Origin: Enterobacteriaceae bacterium UBA2655
GTDB taxonomy: Bacteria > Pseudomonadota > Gammaproteobacteria > Enterobacterales > Enterobacteriaceae
Length of the DNA stretch: 45,931 bases
Direction of reading: 5' to 3'
NCBI GenBank assembly: GCA_002359495.1
Contig: DENB01000086.1
Location: 1 to 45,931, forward strand
Below, piece by piece: positions 22,627 through 31,971 of this stretch. The number at the start of each line of letters is the position of its first letter. Within the stretch, counting starts at the first letter, position 1. Made by a program: the position numbers and the translations under genes. Below the pieces are notes generated by a model that saw only the letters and a list, made by a program, of their open reading frames with translations, made no database searches and was not told where the DNA came from.

Positions 22627-25002
22627 ATGACCAGCCCCACCGCTGCAGATGAACTGAGCTTGCTTGACCGCTACTGGCGCGCCGCCAACTATTTGTCGGT
22701 TGGACAGATCTACCTGATGGACAACCCGCTGCTGCGCGAACCCCTGAAGCCGGAGCACATCAAGCCGCGCCTGCTGGGCCACTGGGGCACCACGCCCGGC
22801 CTCAACTTTATCTACGCCCACCTGAACCGCATCATTCGCCAGCGCGACCTGAACCTAATCTATATTTGCGGGCCGGGACACGGCGGGCCGGGCATGGTGG
22901 CGAACACCTGGCTGGAAGGCAGCTACAGCGAAATCTATCCGCACGTCAGCGAAGACGCCGAAGGGATGCAGCGCCTGTTTAAGCAGTTCTCTTTTCCCGG
23001 CGGCATCCCCAGCCACGCGGCGCCGGAAACCCCGGGTTCGATCAACGAAGGGGGCGAACTGGGCTATGCGCTGTCGCACGCGTTCGGCGCGGCCTTCGAC
23101 AATCCCGATCTGGTGGTGCCCTGCGTCATCGGCGACGGCGAAGCGGAGACCGGTCCGCTGGCGGCGAGCTGGCACGGCATTAAGTTTCTCAATCCGCAGC
23201 GCGACGGCGCCGTGCTGCCGATTCTGCATCTGAACGGCTATAAGATCGCTAACCCGACCATTCTGGGACGCGCAGACGACGAGGATTTGCAGCAGCTGTT
23301 CAGCGGCTACGGCTACGAACCGCTGTTCGTCAGCGGCCACGAACCCCAGGCGATGCACGCGCAGATGGCGGAAGCGCTGGATAACGCCTTCGATAAAATC
23401 GCCGCTTATCAGCGCAAGGCGCGGAATGGCGGCCATGCCGACGCCATTCCGCGCTGGCCGATGATTATTCTGCGCAGCCCGAAAGGCTGGACCGGGCCGC
23501 AAACCGTGGACGGTAAGAAGGTGGAGGATTTCTGGCGCGCGCATCAGGTGCCGGTCTCCGCCTGCCGCGAAGAAGACGGCCATCGGCAGATCCTGGAGCA
23601 GTGGATGCGCAGCTACCGCCCGGAAGAGCTTTTCGATGAGAGCGGCCGTCTGGCGCCGGAGCTGCGCGAGCTGGCCCCGAAAGGCGAAAAGCGCATGGGC
23701 GCCAGCCCGTACGCCAACGGCGGCCTGTTGCGCCGGGAGCTGAACACCCCTGATATCCGCGATTTCGCCCTGGAGATCGACGCGCCCGGCGAGACGCAGG
23801 GCGAAGCCACGAAACAGTTAGGCCGTTATCTCAGCGCTATCTTTCAGCTCAACCGGGATAACTTTCGCCTGTTCGGCCCCGATGAAACCGCCTCGAATCG
23901 CCTGACGCCGGTGTTCGACGTGACGAACCGCGCCTGGATGGAGCCGAAAAAGCCTTACGACGAACAGTTAGCGGCGGACGGCCGCGTAATGGAGATCCTC
24001 AGCGAGCATCAGTGTCAGGGCTGGCTGGAAGGCTACCTGCTCACTGGCCGCCACGGGCTGTTCAACTGCTATGAAGCTTTTATCCATATTGTGGATTCGA
24101 TGTTTAACCAGCACGCCAAATGGCTGAAGGTGACGCGCAAGCTGGGCTGGCGCAAGCCGATCTCCTCGTTGAACTACCTGCTCTCCTCGCACGTCTGGCG
24201 TCAGGATCACAACGGCTACAGCCATCAGGATCCCGGCTTTATCGATCATGTCGCCAATAAAAAAGCGGATATCGTGCGCATCTACCTGCCGCCCGACGCC
24301 AACACCCTGCTTTGGGTCGGCGACCACTGCCTGCGCACCTGGGATCGCATCAACGTGATCGTCGCCGGCAAACAGCCGTCGCCGCAGTGGCTGGATATGG
24401 AGAGCGCCATCGCCCACTGCGAAGCGGGCATGGGCGAGTGGCGCTGGGCAGGCACCTGCGCGGAGGGCGAAACGCCGGACGTGGTGATGGCCTGCGCCGG
24501 CGACGTGCCGACAATGGAGGCGCTGGCGGCGGTGGATCTGCTGCGCGGCTACCTGCCGGAACTGCGCATCCGCGTGGTGAACGTGGTGGATTTGATGGCG
24601 TTGCAGACGCAGGATCAGCATCCGCACGGCAAATCGGATGAGGAGTTCGACGCGCTGTTTACCGAAGACAAGCCGGTGATTTTCGCCTTCCACGGCTACC
24701 CGACGCTGATCCACCGCCTCACCTACCAGCGCAACAACCATCGCAATTTCCATGTGCATGGGTTTAACGAAGAGGGAACTACTACCACGCCTTTCGATAT
24801 GACGGTGCTGAACGAGCTGGACCGTTATCATCTGGCGCAGGCGGCGATTCAGCAGATACCAGGACTGGCGGACCAGCACGGCGAACTGCTGGATGATTTG
24901 CAGGAACGCATCGCCGATCATCATCGCTATGTGCGCGAGTACGGCGAAGATCTGCCGGAGGTGCGCGGCTGGAAATGGCCGTCGCAAAGCGCGCCGGAAT
25001 AA
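22627..25002 (+). CDS. xfp: Xylulose-5-P/fructose-6-P phosphoketolase
   Basis: A 791-residue thiamine-diphosphate enzyme of normal length that splits xylulose 5-phosphate, and often fructose 6-phosphate, with phosphate to give acetyl phosphate and a shorter sugar phosphate. Family motifs: [15 protein letters not shown] near the N-terminus, [52 protein letters not shown], the ThDP motif GDGEAETGP (from residue 169) and [10 protein letters not shown] later. The ribosome site GAGGAGGAA is excellent. It has no linked acetate kinase or transketolase gene and stands between two terminator-like hairpins, so it is a single-gene unit. This pathway is not universal in Enterobacterales; transfer cannot be judged from base composition here. 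Confidence 0.96.
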   Translation: MTSPTAADELSLLDRYWRAANYLSVGQIYLMDNPLLREPLKPEHIKPRLLGHWGTTPGLNFIYAHLNRIIRQRDLNLIYICGPGHGGPGMVANTWLEGSYSEIYPHVSEDAEGMQRLFKQFSFPGGIPSHAAPETPGSINEGGELGYALSHAFGAAFDNPDLVVPCVIGDGEAETGPLAASWHGIKFLNPQRDGAVLPILHLNGYKIANPTILGRADDEDLQQLFSGYGYEPLFVSGHEPQAMHAQMAEALDNAFDKIAAYQRKARNGGHADAIPRWPMIILRSPKGWTGPQTVDGKKVEDFWRAHQVPVSACREEDGHRQILEQWMRSYRPEELFDESGRLAPELRELAPKGEKRMGASPYANGGLLRRELNTPDIRDFALEIDAPGETQGEATKQLGRYLSAIFQLNRDNFRLFGPDETASNRLTPVFDVTNRAWMEPKKPYDEQLAADGRVMEILSEHQCQGWLEGYLLTGRHGLFNCYEAFIHIVDSMFNQHAKWLKVTRKLGWRKPISSLNYLLSSHVWRQDHNGYSHQDPGFIDHVANKKADIVRIYLPPDANTLLWVGDHCLRTWDRINVIVAGKQPSPQWLDMESAIAHCEAGMGEWRWAGTCAEGETPDVVMACAGDVPTMEALAAVDLLRGYLPELRIRVVNVVDLMALQTQDQHPHGKSDEEFDALFTEDKPVIFAFHGYPTLIHRLTYQRNNHRNFHVHGFNEEGTTTTPFDMTVLNELDRYHLAQAAIQQIPGLADQHGELLDDLQERIADHHRYVREYGEDLPEVRGWKWPSQSAPE

Positions 25003-25013
25003 ACGACGCCTTT

Positions 25014-25038
25014 GCCCTCTCCTTGCCAGGGAGAGGGC
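25014..25038. terminator. Terminator-like hairpin between convergent genes
   Basis: GCCCTCTCC pairs with GGAGAGGGC around a seven-base loop between the ends of the phosphoketolase and LysE-family genes. The T-tract after it is short, so it may be a weak bidirectional terminator. Confidence 0.6.
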
Positions 25039-25048
25039 GTTTCAGGGG

Positions 25049-25630
25049 TTAGCTTACCGCTTCAAACAGCATCCAGCCGGTAGTGACCAGCAACGACAGC
25101 GCCATAACGCTGTTAAACAATTGGCGTTTCCACAGGATCTGCAAGTGGCTGCCGAGTCGATCGCCGAGCGTGGCCCATACTAAAATGCAGGGCAGGTTCA
25201 TCGCCATAAAGCCGAACATCACCGCCAGCACGCCGCTGTGCGCGCTGTAGAGCAGCGCCACGTTGGTCGCCATCAGCCAGGCTTTGGGGTTGATCGCCTG
25301 GAAACAGGCGCCGCCCAGCAGGGTCATCGGCTGCGCCTTATCGCGCAGCGCCGGAGCGCCTGCCCGGAACAGCTTCCAGCTGAGCCAGAGCAGGTAAGCG
25401 CAGCCTGCCACCGTCAGCGGCAATCTGATCGCCCCCATCCAGCCCAACAGCAGATCCAGCGCCATGCTCGCCAGCATAGTTTGCAGCGCGCAGCCCAGCA
25501 GGATGCCAAACACCATCGGCAGGGTGCGTTTCAGACCGAAGTTGACGCCGGAGGTCGCCAGCAGCAGGTTATTCGGACCAGGGGTAATCGACATCACAGT
25601 AACGTAGCTGAAAAAAGAGGGATCGAGCAT
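25049..25630 (-). CDS. LysE/RhtB-family amino acid exporter
   Basis: A 193-residue inner-membrane exporter with about six hydrophobic helices. The family block is intact: VMSITPGPNNLLLATSGVNFG at residues 12-32, and FQAINPKAWLMA in the middle (the NPK motif). The ATG at 25630 is chosen because GAGGAAGG sits just upstream; an in-frame ATG at 25645 lacks one. It is divergent from a MocR-type regulator with a 9-bp palindromic site in the gap. Its substrate is probably an amino acid or a derivative, by family. Confidence 0.92.
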   Translation of the reverse strand: MLDPSFFSYVTVMSITPGPNNLLLATSGVNFGLKRTLPMVFGILLGCALQTMLASMALDLLLGWMGAIRLPLTVAGCAYLLWLSWKLFRAGAPALRDKAQPMTLLGGACFQAINPKAWLMATNVALLYSAHSGVLAVMFGFMAMNLPCILVWATLGDRLGSHLQILWKRQLFNSVMALSLLVTTGWMLFEAVS

Positions 25631-25713
25631 GACGGCCTTCCTCAAAAGTAGATGATGGCATCATGGTAGAGCGCAAATAACCATGGTAACAGAGACACAA
25701 AATCACTATTGTC

Positions 25714-25749
25714 ATGAGTACAGTTTGCATATCGCGAAATTGTACTCAT
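25714..25749. promoter_or_regulatory. Likely MocR-regulator operator
   Basis: ATGAGTACA (25714-25722) and TGTACTCAT (25741-25749) are perfect 9-bp inverted copies 18 bp apart, in the gap between the divergent LysE-family and MocR-type genes. The second copy lies 17 bp before the regulator's GTG, so autoregulation is likely. Confidence 0.65.
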
Positions 25750-25766
25750 CGGGTCGGGAGGCTGTT

Positions 25767-27263
25767 GTGTCCATCATCACTTCACCGGAGCAGAGGCTCT
25801 ATCAACAGTTGGCCGATAGCTTTGCCGGCGCGATTCATCAGGGCACGCTGAAGCCCGGCAAACGGCTGCCCGCAATTCGGCGCGTGGCGCAGTCGCACCA
25901 GGTGAGCGTCAATACGGTGCTGAACGCCTGGCAATTACTGGAGGACCGGGGCCTGATCGAGGCGAGGCCGCAGTCCGGCTACTACGTGCGCGGCGTGCTG
26001 CCCGCCGTGACGCGCGCCGCTCGGCATCGCACGCGCGTGACGGATCCCGGCCGCGAAAAGCGCGATCTTATCGACAGCGTTTTCGCCGCCCAGAATCATC
26101 CCGACTACATCAATATTTCGCTGGCCTGTCCGCAGGACGGCGAACTCTATCCCGCCGCGAAGCTCAGCCGGATCACCGCCTCTCTGCTGCGGCGCAATCC
26201 GCAGATAGTCGGACGCTACGCGCTTCCGCCGGGAAGCGAGCGCTTACGGGAGGAGATCGCCGGCCGCGCGCTGCATGCCGGCATGTCGCTGACTTCCGAC
26301 GAGATCACCCTGACGCATGGCTGTATGGAGGCGCTGCAGCTGGCGCTGCGCGCCGTCACGACGCCCGGCGACTGCGTGGGCCTGGAATCGCCCACCTACT
26401 TTTTCCTGTTTCCGCTGCTTGCGTCGCTGGGTTTGAAAGCGCTGGAAATTCCGACCGATCCGCAAAACGGCCTGTCGCTGGACGCGCTGGAGATGCTGTT
26501 GCAGGAGAAGCGCATTCAGGCGCTGGTGGCGATGCCGGGCGTGCAGAATCCGCTGGGCTGCAGCATGCCGCTGGAGAATAAGAAACGGCTGGCGAAGCTG
26601 GCGAATCGTTACCAGGTTCCGCTGCTGGAGGATGGCCTTTACGATGAGTTGCAGTTCGGCTGGCCGCTGTCGCCGACGGTGAAAGCGTTCGACGACGGCG
26701 GTTGGGTGCTCTACTGCACCAGCTTCACCAAAACCGTGGCGCCCGATTTTCGCGTCGGCTGGATCGCCGCCGGGCGTTTTCACGCTGAGATTGCGCGTCT
26801 GAAGGCGGTGTCGTCGATGGCGGAATCGGCGCTACTGTCGGAAACCCTGGCGGAATTTCTCGCCAGCGGCGGCTACGATCATCATCTGCGCAGCCTGCGC
26901 CGACGCTACGCCGCCAATCTCGACGAGGCGCGTGGCATCATCGCCCGCCATTTTCCGCAGGGCACGCGCGCGACCCTGCCGAAAGGCGGCTTCGTTTTTT
27001 GGGTCGAACTGCCCAGCGAGGTGGATACCGTCGAGATGTTTCATCGCCTGCTGCAGGAGCAGATCTGCGTGACGCCCGGCGCGCTCTATTCGCTGAGCGA
27101 ACGCTATAACCACGCGCTGCGTCTCTCCTGCTGCTATCCGTTCAACGAGCGCTACACCTATGCGCTGAAGCGCACCGGCGCGCTGGCCTGCGAGATGACG
27201 GGATTGCCGCCGGGCATGGCGGCGCCCGATCAGGGCGTGCCGTTGCGTCCCCAGAGCGTATAG
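25767..27263 (+). CDS. MocR/PdxR-type regulator (GntR HTH fused to aminotransferase domain)
   Basis: A 498-residue regulator. The GTG at 25767 is chosen because GGGAGG is six bases upstream; an ATG at 25683 would run through the operator. An N-terminal GntR winged HTH (residues 8-78; LPAIRRVAQSHQVSVNTVLNAWQLLEDRGLIEARPQSGYYV) is joined to a fold-type-I aminotransferase domain with Lys322 (SFTKTVAPDFRVGWI) as the likely PLP-binding residue. Such proteins sense PLP or amines. The likely target is the divergent LysE-family exporter. Its 3' end overlaps the convergent GST gene by 34 bp. Confidence 0.92.
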   Translation: MSIITSPEQRLYQQLADSFAGAIHQGTLKPGKRLPAIRRVAQSHQVSVNTVLNAWQLLEDRGLIEARPQSGYYVRGVLPAVTRAARHRTRVTDPGREKRDLIDSVFAAQNHPDYINISLACPQDGELYPAAKLSRITASLLRRNPQIVGRYALPPGSERLREEIAGRALHAGMSLTSDEITLTHGCMEALQLALRAVTTPGDCVGLESPTYFFLFPLLASLGLKALEIPTDPQNGLSLDALEMLLQEKRIQALVAMPGVQNPLGCSMPLENKKRLAKLANRYQVPLLEDGLYDELQFGWPLSPTVKAFDDGGWVLYCTSFTKTVAPDFRVGWIAAGRFHAEIARLKAVSSMAESALLSETLAEFLASGGYDHHLRSLRRRYAANLDEARGIIARHFPQGTRATLPKGGFVFWVELPSEVDTVEMFHRLLQEQICVTPGALYSLSERYNHALRLSCCYPFNERYTYALKRTGALACEMTGLPPGMAAPDQGVPLRPQSV

Positions 27264-27853
27264 CCGTGGCGTTCGGTCAGACGCTCGTAGTAGGTACGCA
27301 CCGCCGGATAGTCAGGGTGATCCAACGGCGTTTCATACCAGCGATTCACCGCCAGACCGATGGGAATGTCGGCCAGGGTAAAGTTGCGTCCGACCACATA
27401 GCGTCCGGTCTTTTCCAGCTGCTGGTTGATAATGCCCATGGTATGCGCCCAGCCTTTGCAGGCGGCCGCCAGCAACCGCGCATCCTGATGCGCCGGCGAA
27501 TTGCGCACCAGCGACATAAAGGCGTAGCGCCACGAGGTGTTCAGTTCGGTGGACTGCCAGTCCATCCACTGATCGATGGGCGCGCGCATCCGCGCATTTT
27601 CCGGGTAGAGCCAGTCGCCGCCGTAGGCGTTCGCCAGATAGCGCAGAATGGCGTTCGACTCCCAAAGCACCAGCCCGTCATCCTGAATCACCGGCACCAT
27701 CGCGTTAGGGTTAAGCGCCAGAAATTCGGGCGAATGGGTCGATTTGAACCCTTCGCCCCACTCTTCGCGTTTAAAAATGAGATCCAGTTCTTCACACAGC
27801 CACAGCACTTTGCGCACGTTGATGGAGGAGGCGCGTCCAAGGATTTTCAGCAT
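27230..27853 (-). CDS. Glutathione S-transferase family protein
   Basis: A 207-residue cytosolic GST. The start chosen is the ATG at 27853 (MLKILGRASSINVRKV); a longer frame from 27934 lacks a reason to be used. The thioredoxin-like half has SSINVRKVLWLCEELDL, the cis-Pro block NAMVPVIQDDGLVLWESNAILRYLA (glutathione-binding Glu-Ser), and the helical half has GRNFTLADIPIGLAVNRWY. It converges on the MocR-type gene with a 34-bp overlap and is divergent from the PhzF gene 110 bp away. The substrate is unknown; similar proteins are glyoxylate- or dehalogenase-like. Confidence 0.92.
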   Translation of the reverse strand: MLKILGRASSINVRKVLWLCEELDLIFKREEWGEGFKSTHSPEFLALNPNAMVPVIQDDGLVLWESNAILRYLANAYGGDWLYPENARMRAPIDQWMDWQSTELNTSWRYAFMSLVRNSPAHQDARLLAAACKGWAHTMGIINQQLEKTGRYVVGRNFTLADIPIGLAVNRWYETPLDHPDYPAVRTYYERLTERHGYTLWGRNGTP

Positions 27854-27963
27854 AGCATAGTTGGGCTCCTGTTCCTGGATCCTTAACCTATTCATAACCT
27901 CGTTAAGCGATACGTGCAATAGTTCATACAACAAACTGTTTTACCCGATGAGAGAGGAGAATT

Positions 27964-28818
27964 ATGACTAACACCGTCGCTTTCAAACAGGTCGATGTTT
28001 TCGCCGCCGCCCCGTTCAACGGCAATCCGCTGGCGGTGATCATGGATGCGCAGGGTCTGAGTGATGCGCAGCTGGCGGCGATTGCCCGCTGGACCAACCT
28101 TTCTGAAACCACCTTTGTCTTGCCCGCCAGCGATGCGCAGGCGGACTACCGCGTGCGCATCTTTACCGTCGACGGCGAACTGCCTTTCGCCGGACACCCC
28201 ACGCTCGGCACCGCTCATGCGCTGCTGGAAGCGGGATGGCCGCTGAAGACGCCGGGAGAGATGGTGCAGGAGTGCGGCGTGGGTATAGTAAAAGTTAAAA
28301 TTGCGGCGGATGGCGCGCTGGCGTTCGCCGCGCCGTCCGCCACCCTGACGCCCTTCAGCGACGCCCTGCTCGGCAACGCGCTGAACAGCGACGCCTTTGA
28401 CGAGACGCAGAGCGCGACCATCGCCGATATGGGGATCCGCTGGCTGCTGGTGCCGATGCGCAGCGCCGCCGACGTGCTGGCGATCCGGCCTGACGTCAGC
28501 GATCTGGCGCGCCTGATGAAACATGCCGGCGTCAACGGCGTGATGCCTTTTGGCCCTCAGCCGGACGATGCGGCGGAGCAGTATGAAGTGCGCGCTTTGC
28601 TGGTGGAAAACGGCAGCCTGACGGAGGATCCGGTCACCGGCAGCGCCAACGCCTGCCTGGCGCGCTATTGCGCCGCGCGCGGCCAGCAGCAGGACTATGT
28701 CGCGCATCAGGGCACGGCGCTGCAGCGCAACGGCCGGGTGCAGGTGAGTTTTGCAGGCGAGACGATCTGGATCGGCGGCACGACGCTGACGGTGGTAAAC
28801 GGCACCATCGCACTATAA
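27964..28818 (+). CDS. PhzF-family isomerase/epimerase-like protein
   Basis: A 284-residue PhzF-fold protein with two similar halves. The catalytic Glu48 is in TNLSETTF, and the conserved blocks are FNGNPLAV (residues 18-25), FAGHPTLGTAHAL and EDPVTGSANACLA. PhzF itself isomerises a phenazine precursor, but most members have unknown substrates and no phenazine genes are here. The ATG follows GAGAGGAG. A bidirectional terminator follows. It is divergent from the GST gene, which could share control. Confidence 0.93.
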   Translation: MTNTVAFKQVDVFAAAPFNGNPLAVIMDAQGLSDAQLAAIARWTNLSETTFVLPASDAQADYRVRIFTVDGELPFAGHPTLGTAHALLEAGWPLKTPGEMVQECGVGIVKVKIAADGALAFAAPSATLTPFSDALLGNALNSDAFDETQSATIADMGIRWLLVPMRSAADVLAIRPDVSDLARLMKHAGVNGVMPFGPQPDDAAEQYEVRALLVENGSLTEDPVTGSANACLARYCAARGQQQDYVAHQGTALQRNGRVQVSFAGETIWIGGTTLTVVNGTIAL

Positions 28819-28845
28819 AAAACGGGGCGCGATGCCCCGTTTATC
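28815..28845. terminator. Bidirectional terminator between PhzF and SDR genes
   Basis: AACGGGGC pairs with GCCCCGTT around GCGAT. The A-run on the left serves the leftward SDR transcript and TTTAT on the right serves the rightward PhzF transcript. Confidence 0.85.
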
Positions 28846-28847
28846 CG

Positions 28848-29606
28848 CTACAGGCTCATACCGCCCGACGCCTCGATGCGCTGGCCGTTAATCCAGCCGC
28901 TCTCATCGCTCAGCAGCATGGCTACCGCGTTACCGATGTCATCCGGCAGGCCCGCCCGCCCCAGCGCGGTCTGCGACGCCACCCAGGCATTCAGCTCGGC
29001 GTTGTCGCGCACCACGCCGCCGCTGAAATCCGTTTCAATCGCGCCCGGCGCAAGAATGTTAACGCGAATGCCCCGCTCGCCCAGCTCTTTCGCCTGATAG
29101 CGTGTCAGTACTTCCATCGCTCCCTTCATCGCCGCATAGGCACCGGCGCCCGGAATGGTGAAGCGCGCCAGGCCGCTGGATACGTTCAGGATGCTGCCGC
29201 CGTCGGCAATCAGGGGCAGCAGCTTCTGCGTCAGGAAGAAAGGACCTTTAAAATGCACCTGCATCAGGGCGTCGAAATCCGCTTCCGTGGTCTCCGCGAA
29301 GGGCTTATGTAAACCCGTACCGGCGTTGTTTAATAAATAGTCAAAGCTGTCGCGCCGCCAGCGGTTTTGTAGCTCAGCTTTTACCTCGCCGACAAAGGCG
29401 TCAAACGTCTCGGTTTGGCCGACATCCAGCTGCAGCGCGGCTCCCTGGCCGCCGAGCGCTTTGATCTCATTGATTACCGCCTGCGCCTCTTGCGCCTGAT
29501 TGCGGTAAGTCAGAATGATATCGCACCCTTTTTTCGCCAGTTTTAACGCCGCATTCTTGCCTAAACCACGGCTGCCGCCAGTTATTAACGCAATTTTATG
29601 AGCCAT
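28848..29606 (-). CDS. Short-chain dehydrogenase/reductase
   Basis: A 252-residue SDR. The start is the ATG at 29606 with CAGGAG upstream. The cofactor motif TGGSRGLG is at residues 9-16; YLLNNAGTGLH follows, and the catalytic block is SGLARFTIPGAGAYAAMKGAM with Ser, Tyr and Lys. The C-terminus (SGWINGQRIEASGGMSL) is typical of FabG-like members. It is divergent from yhjC, 115 bp away, so it is a candidate target of YhjC. The natural substrate is unknown. Confidence 0.92.
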   Translation of the reverse strand: MAHKIALITGGSRGLGKNAALKLAKKGCDIILTYRNQAQEAQAVINEIKALGGQGAALQLDVGQTETFDAFVGEVKAELQNRWRRDSFDYLLNNAGTGLHKPFAETTEADFDALMQVHFKGPFFLTQKLLPLIADGGSILNVSSGLARFTIPGAGAYAAMKGAMEVLTRYQAKELGERGIRVNILAPGAIETDFSGGVVRDNAELNAWVASQTALGRAGLPDDIGNAVAMLLSDESGWINGQRIEASGGMSL

Positions 29607-29721
29607 GTTGAACTCCTGTTGCAAAATTGTACAGGCGTTAAGGTTATTCCACGGAAAATGATCTATAAACTGGGGAAACCGTGATTCACTGTTTCACTTA
29701 CAACAACAATCGGTGAACAAC

Positions 29722-30621
29722 ATGGATAAAATTCATGCAATGCAGGTATTTATCAGGGTAGCGGAAATGGGAAGTTTTACCCGGGCGGCAGAAAGCCTGG
29801 GGCTGCCGAAAGGCAGCGTCTCGCGGCAATTGCAGGCGCTGGAAAACCAAATGGGCACGCGTTTGCTGCATCGCACCACGCGCCGCGTGCAGCTGACACA
29901 GGATGGTCTGGTCTATTACGACCGCTGCCTGGATCTGCTGTCGATGCTGGATGAGATGGAGAGCCTGTTTCAGCACGATCCCGCCACGCTGAGCGGCAAA
30001 CTGCGGATAGATATGTCGGTGGCGATGGCGACCGGCTTTGTCCTACCGAAGCTGCCGGAATTTTTGCAACATTACCCCGGCGTTGAAATTGAGCTGAGCA
30101 GCAGCGACCGCCAGGTCGACGTGGTGCGTGAAGGGTTCGACTGCGTGCTCCGCGTGGGCGAGCTGAAAGATTCCGGCCTGATTGCGCGTAAATTAGGGCA
30201 ACTCCCGTTGATTAACTGCGCCAGCCCCGGCTACCTTTCCCGCTTCGGCATGCCGATCCGGCTGGAGGAGCTGTCGCAGCATGCGATGGTTCACTACACG
30301 CAGCAGCTGGGACAACCCGCGTCGGGCTTTGAATATTTCGACGGCAAGCAGCGCCATTATGTGCAAACCGGCGGCGTGGTTACCGTCAACAGCACGGATA
30401 CCTATCGCGCCGCCTGCATTGCCGGACTGGGCATTATTCAGGTGCCGGCGGTAGGGATTCAGCCGCTGCTGGAGTCAGGCCAGCTGGTCGAAGTGCTGCA
30501 CCGCTTTCCCGCGCAGCCGATGCCGGTTTCGCTGCTCTATCCGCACCGTCGCAACGTAGCGCGCCGCGTGCGCGTTTTTATGGAGTGGCTGAGTCAGGTG
30601 ATGAAGGAGTACGTAAGCTGA
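29722..30621 (+). CDS. yhjC: LysR-family regulator YhjC
   Basis: A 299-residue LysR regulator. The ATG at 29722 (MDKIHAMQVFIRVAEMGSF) matches the E. coli YhjC start; a GTG at 29713 would add three residues. The HTH covers residues 5-60 (GLPKGSVSRQLQALENQMGTRLLHRTTRRV). Later blocks agree with YhjC: ASPGYLSRFG, TVNSTDTYRA, AGLGIIQ and the ending MEWLSQVMKEYV. The order yhjC-yhjD-yhjE is that of E. coli. It is divergent from an SDR gene, its probable target. Confidence 0.9.
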   Translation: MDKIHAMQVFIRVAEMGSFTRAAESLGLPKGSVSRQLQALENQMGTRLLHRTTRRVQLTQDGLVYYDRCLDLLSMLDEMESLFQHDPATLSGKLRIDMSVAMATGFVLPKLPEFLQHYPGVEIELSSSDRQVDVVREGFDCVLRVGELKDSGLIARKLGQLPLINCASPGYLSRFGMPIRLEELSQHAMVHYTQQLGQPASGFEYFDGKQRHYVQTGGVVTVNSTDTYRAACIAGLGIIQVPAVGIQPLLESGQLVEVLHRFPAQPMPVSLLYPHRRNVARRVRVFMEWLSQVMKEYVS

Positions 30622-30668
30622 GCGGGGACTATACTCAGGTTTTCAGATTAACGGGATGCAGAAGTTTG

Positions 30669-31679
30669 ATGATGGATAAACAGCAACAGCAGACGGCTGA
30701 ACAGGAGCAGAAGCCGCTTATCGACATTAAAACCGGGAATGCCGCGGTCGATCGCTCGATCACCCGCGTGTCGCGCTTTGCCGCCTGGTTTCAGGCCATC
30801 CCGGCGGTGGCCCATTTTATTCGCGCGCTGGAGCGCTTCAACGATCGCCTCGGCAGCCAGTTCGGCGCGGCGATCACCTACTTTTCATTCCTGTCGCTGA
30901 TCCCGATTTTGATGGTCTCTTTCGCCGGCGTCGGTTTCGTGCTGGCGAGCAACCAGGATCTGTTAAGCGAGCTGATCAATAAAATTGTCAGCAGCATCAG
31001 CGATCCCACGCTGGCGAATACCCTGAAAAATACCGTGAACACCGCCATTCAGCAGCGCGCCACGGTGGGGATTACCGGTCTGCTGCTGGCGCTTTACTCC
31101 GGCCTGAACTGGATGGGCAACCTGCGCGAGGCGGTGCGGGCGCAGTCGCGCGACGTCTGGGAACGCAACCCGAACGATAAAGAGAAGGTCTGGCGTAAAT
31201 ACCTGCGCGATTTCGTCTCGCTGATTGGACTGATGCTGGCGCTGATTATCACTCTGTCGCTTACCTCGATCGCGGGCGCGGCGCAGGCCGCCATCGTCAG
31301 CGCGCTGGGGCTGGACGGCATCGAATGGCTGCGGCCGGCGATGACGACCATCGCCCTTTCCATCTCCATTTTCGCCAACTATTTGCTATTCCTGTGGATT
31401 TTCTGGATATTGCCGCGCCACAAACCGCGTAAGAAAGCGCTGTTCCGCGGCACGCTGCTGGCGGCGATCGGCTTTGAAGTGATCAAGTTCGTGATGACGC
31501 TGACGCTGCCGAAGCTGGCGAGTTCGCCTTCCGGCGCGGCTTTCGGCTCGGTGCTGGGTCTGATGGCCTTCTTCTACTTTTTTGCGCGCCTGACGCTGTT
31601 CTGCGCCGCCTGGATTGCCACGGCGAAGTATAAAGACGATCCGAAAATGCCGGAGCCGGGACACGTCCGCAAGCCTTAA
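30669..31679 (+). CDS. yhjD: Inner membrane protein YhjD (BrkB/YihY family)
   Basis: A 336-residue inner-membrane protein. A particular mutant form of E. coli YhjD suppresses loss of Kdo synthesis, which ties it to lipid A transport or the cell envelope. A polar N-terminus of about 75 residues is followed by about six helices. Long blocks are nearly identical to YhjD: ERFNDRLGSQFGAAITYFSF, LYSGLNWMGNLREAVRAQSR, RHKPRKKALFRGTLLAAIGF and SPSGAAFGSVLGLMAFFYFF. The ATG pair at 30669/30672 follows a weak site. It lies 47 bp after yhjC. Confidence 0.94.
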   Translation: MMDKQQQQTAEQEQKPLIDIKTGNAAVDRSITRVSRFAAWFQAIPAVAHFIRALERFNDRLGSQFGAAITYFSFLSLIPILMVSFAGVGFVLASNQDLLSELINKIVSSISDPTLANTLKNTVNTAIQQRATVGITGLLLALYSGLNWMGNLREAVRAQSRDVWERNPNDKEKVWRKYLRDFVSLIGLMLALIITLSLTSIAGAAQAAIVSALGLDGIEWLRPAMTTIALSISIFANYLLFLWIFWILPRHKPRKKALFRGTLLAAIGFEVIKFVMTLTLPKLASSPSGAAFGSVLGLMAFFYFFARLTLFCAAWIATAKYKDDPKMPEPGHVRKP

Positions 31680-31971
31680 CGGCGCATGAAAATGTAACAT
31701 TGTTAACAGACAGCGGAAAATTTCTCGTTATGAATAAATTTTGCGCAAAATGCAGGATTAAACCCTGAGGGGTAACTTTTCTTCGGCCCTTTCTTAGTGG
31801 ATCACGCCATAAAAGGGCCGCTTCACCTTGCCATTGCCCGATAAAGCAACCCAGGCAAAAATTATCCTCTTTTCCGGCGAAAAAGCCCGTTCCGGCGCGG
31901 TTTTTCGCCATTGAATGGCGCTGTACAGGTGCGTAAGATTCTTTGTCTCAATTTACAAATAAGAAACAGTT
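31680..31971. repeat. yhjD-yhjE gap with several inverted repeats
   Basis: This 292-bp gap holds no gene. Three inverted repeats are visible: CGGCCCTTT/AAAGGGCCG at 31784-31820 (19-base loop); GGCGAAAAA/TTTTTCGCC at 31876-31909 (16-base loop); and the near-perfect palindrome CGCCATT-G-AATGGCG at 31906-31920. The second and third share bases, so they exclude each other in RNA. They may end the yhjD transcript, regulate yhjE, or bind a regulator. Confidence 0.55.
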
